From Bordetella parapertussis (GTDB lineage: Bacteria > Pseudomonadota > Gammaproteobacteria > Burkholderiales > Burkholderiaceae_C): 5,720 nucleotides of DNA. Positions 4,982-5,720 of the stretch are shown in pieces (positions within the stretch are counted from its first letter, which is position 1; each line of letters begins with the position of its first letter). The stretch spans positions 1 to 5,720 of the forward strand of contig CAMDSU010000127.1 in the NCBI GenBank assembly GCA_945907335.1, given 5' to 3'. Position numbers and translations under genes: made by a program. The notes beneath the pieces are model-generated. The model searched no databases. It was not told the DNA's origin and saw only the letters and a list, made by a program, of their open reading frames with translations.

Positions 4982-5720
4982 ATGCCCATTTACAACCCGC
5001 CCCTGCGAGATATGCAATTTATCCTGAACGAAGTGCTTGATGTACCCGCTCAACTCAGTCAACTTCCCGCACATGCAGAACTCGACAACGAAACCATAAC
5101 CGCCATTTTGGAAGAGGGCGGTAAATTTGCAAGCGAAGTTTTGTTGCCTCTCAACAGTGTGGGTGACAGGCAAGGCTGTTCTTTGGACACGCAGACGCAT
5201 GAAGTCAGCACCCCAGAAGGTTTCAAGCAAGCTTTTGAAAAATATGTAGAAGGCGGATGGCCTGCACTCAGTTGTGATCCCGTGTATGGCGGTCAAGGTT
5301 TGCCGTTGGTGGTCAACCAGTGTTTTTACGAAATGCTCAACAGCGCCAACCAAGCCTGGACCATGTACCCGGGCCTCACCCACGGCGCCTACGAATGCTT
5401 GCATGCACACGGTACCGAAGCGCAAAAGCAGTTGTATTTGCCCAAACTCACCAGTGGCGAATGGACCGGCACCATGTGCTTGACCGAAGCGCATTGCGGC
5501 ACTGACTTAGGCCTATTGCGTACCAAAGCAGAGCCGCAGGCTGACGGCAGTTACAAACTGACAGGCAACAAAATTTTTATCAGTGCCGGCGAGCATGACT
5601 TTGTCAGCAATATCGTTCATTTGGTACTGGCCCGTTTGCCCGATGCCCCGCAAGGCAGCAAAGGCATCAGCTTGTTTGTGGTGCCCAAGTTTTTGGTGAA
5701 TGCCGATGGCTCGCTTGGAG
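4982..5720 (+). CDS. Acyl-CoA dehydrogenase, N-terminal part (3' truncated by window)
   Basis: The frame opens at ATG 4982 and stays open to the window edge, giving 246 residues of a protein usually near 600. It begins MPIYNPPLRDMQFILNEVLD, the N-terminal extension (PF12418) of the large acyl-CoA dehydrogenase subfamily that includes FadE-like enzymes and DmdC (3-methylmercaptopropionyl-CoA dehydrogenase). The N-terminal helical domain contains GGWPALSCDPVYGGQGLP. The FAD/substrate-contact segment is TMCLTEAHCGTDLG (164-177), and GNKIFISAGEHD follows in the middle beta domain. The common TEP is TEA here (Ala170). These flavoenzymes make the trans-2-enoyl-CoA in beta-oxidation and pass electrons to ETF. 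The catalytic Glu lies beyond the window. The exact acyl substrate cannot be told. The gene follows tetR by 2 bp, with a weak AAAGA upstream, suggesting coupled expression. Confidence 0.94.
   Translation, partial: MPIYNPPLRDMQFILNEVLDVPAQLSQLPAHAELDNETITAILEEGGKFASEVLLPLNSVGDRQGCSLDTQTHEVSTPEGFKQAFEKYVEGGWPALSCDPVYGGQGLPLVVNQCFYEMLNSANQAWTMYPGLTHGAYECLHAHGTEAQKQLYLPKLTSGEWTGTMCLTEAHCGTDLGLLRTKAEPQADGSYKLTGNKIFISAGEHDFVSNIVHLVLARLPDAPQGSKGISLFVVPKFLVNADGSLG

Noticed and set aside
4976..5494. 172-codon minus-strand ORF opposite the acyl-CoA dehydrogenase
   Set aside because: The + strand encodes a recognisable dehydrogenase over the whole stretch; the antisense translation has no recognisable domain.

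Overview
This window is a compact chromosomal segment from a Gram-negative proteobacterium, most likely a betaproteobacterium of the order Burkholderiales (Comamonadaceae-like). That placement rests on protein sequences recalled from memory: the RuvB N-terminus, the short PhoH-like ATPase starting MILRHQF, the TetR/acyl-CoA dehydrogenase pair and the DbpA tail all resemble versions I know from that group. No database search was run. Gene density is very high, spacers are only a few bases long, and nothing mobile, no CRISPR array and no RNA gene was found.

Left part (1-1699), RNA metabolism. The 3' end of a DEAD-box RNA helicase (dbpA type, + strand) runs into the window and ends 6 bp from the end of a convergent two-gene operon on the - strand. 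That operon is a PhoH-like ATPase (ybeZ/phoL type, TTG start) followed after 2 bp by the rRNA-processing endoribonuclease YbeY. Both the helicase and the YbeZ-YbeY pair act in ribosome maturation.

Middle part (1700-3558), DNA repair. A 197-bp divergent spacer separates phoH from ruvA-ruvB. It holds a short candidate leader ORF that overlaps the ruvA start as ATGA, and a bulged hairpin inside that ORF. ruvA and ruvB (3 bp apart) encode the two proteins of the Holliday-junction branch-migration motor. ruvC is not in the window.

Right part (3597-5720). A histidine phosphatase (GpmB-like) lies convergent to ruvB. A 96-bp divergent spacer with possible back-to-back extended -10 promoters separates it from a TetR-family regulator. 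The regulator is followed after 2 bp by an acyl-CoA dehydrogenase of the long, PF12418-type/DmdC-like family, cut by the window edge. Regulator and enzyme probably form one operon for acyl-CoA (fatty-acid-like) oxidation.

I found no convincing undescribed system. The observations most worth checking are the ruvA leader ORF with its hairpin, and the candidate operators in the tetR promoter region.
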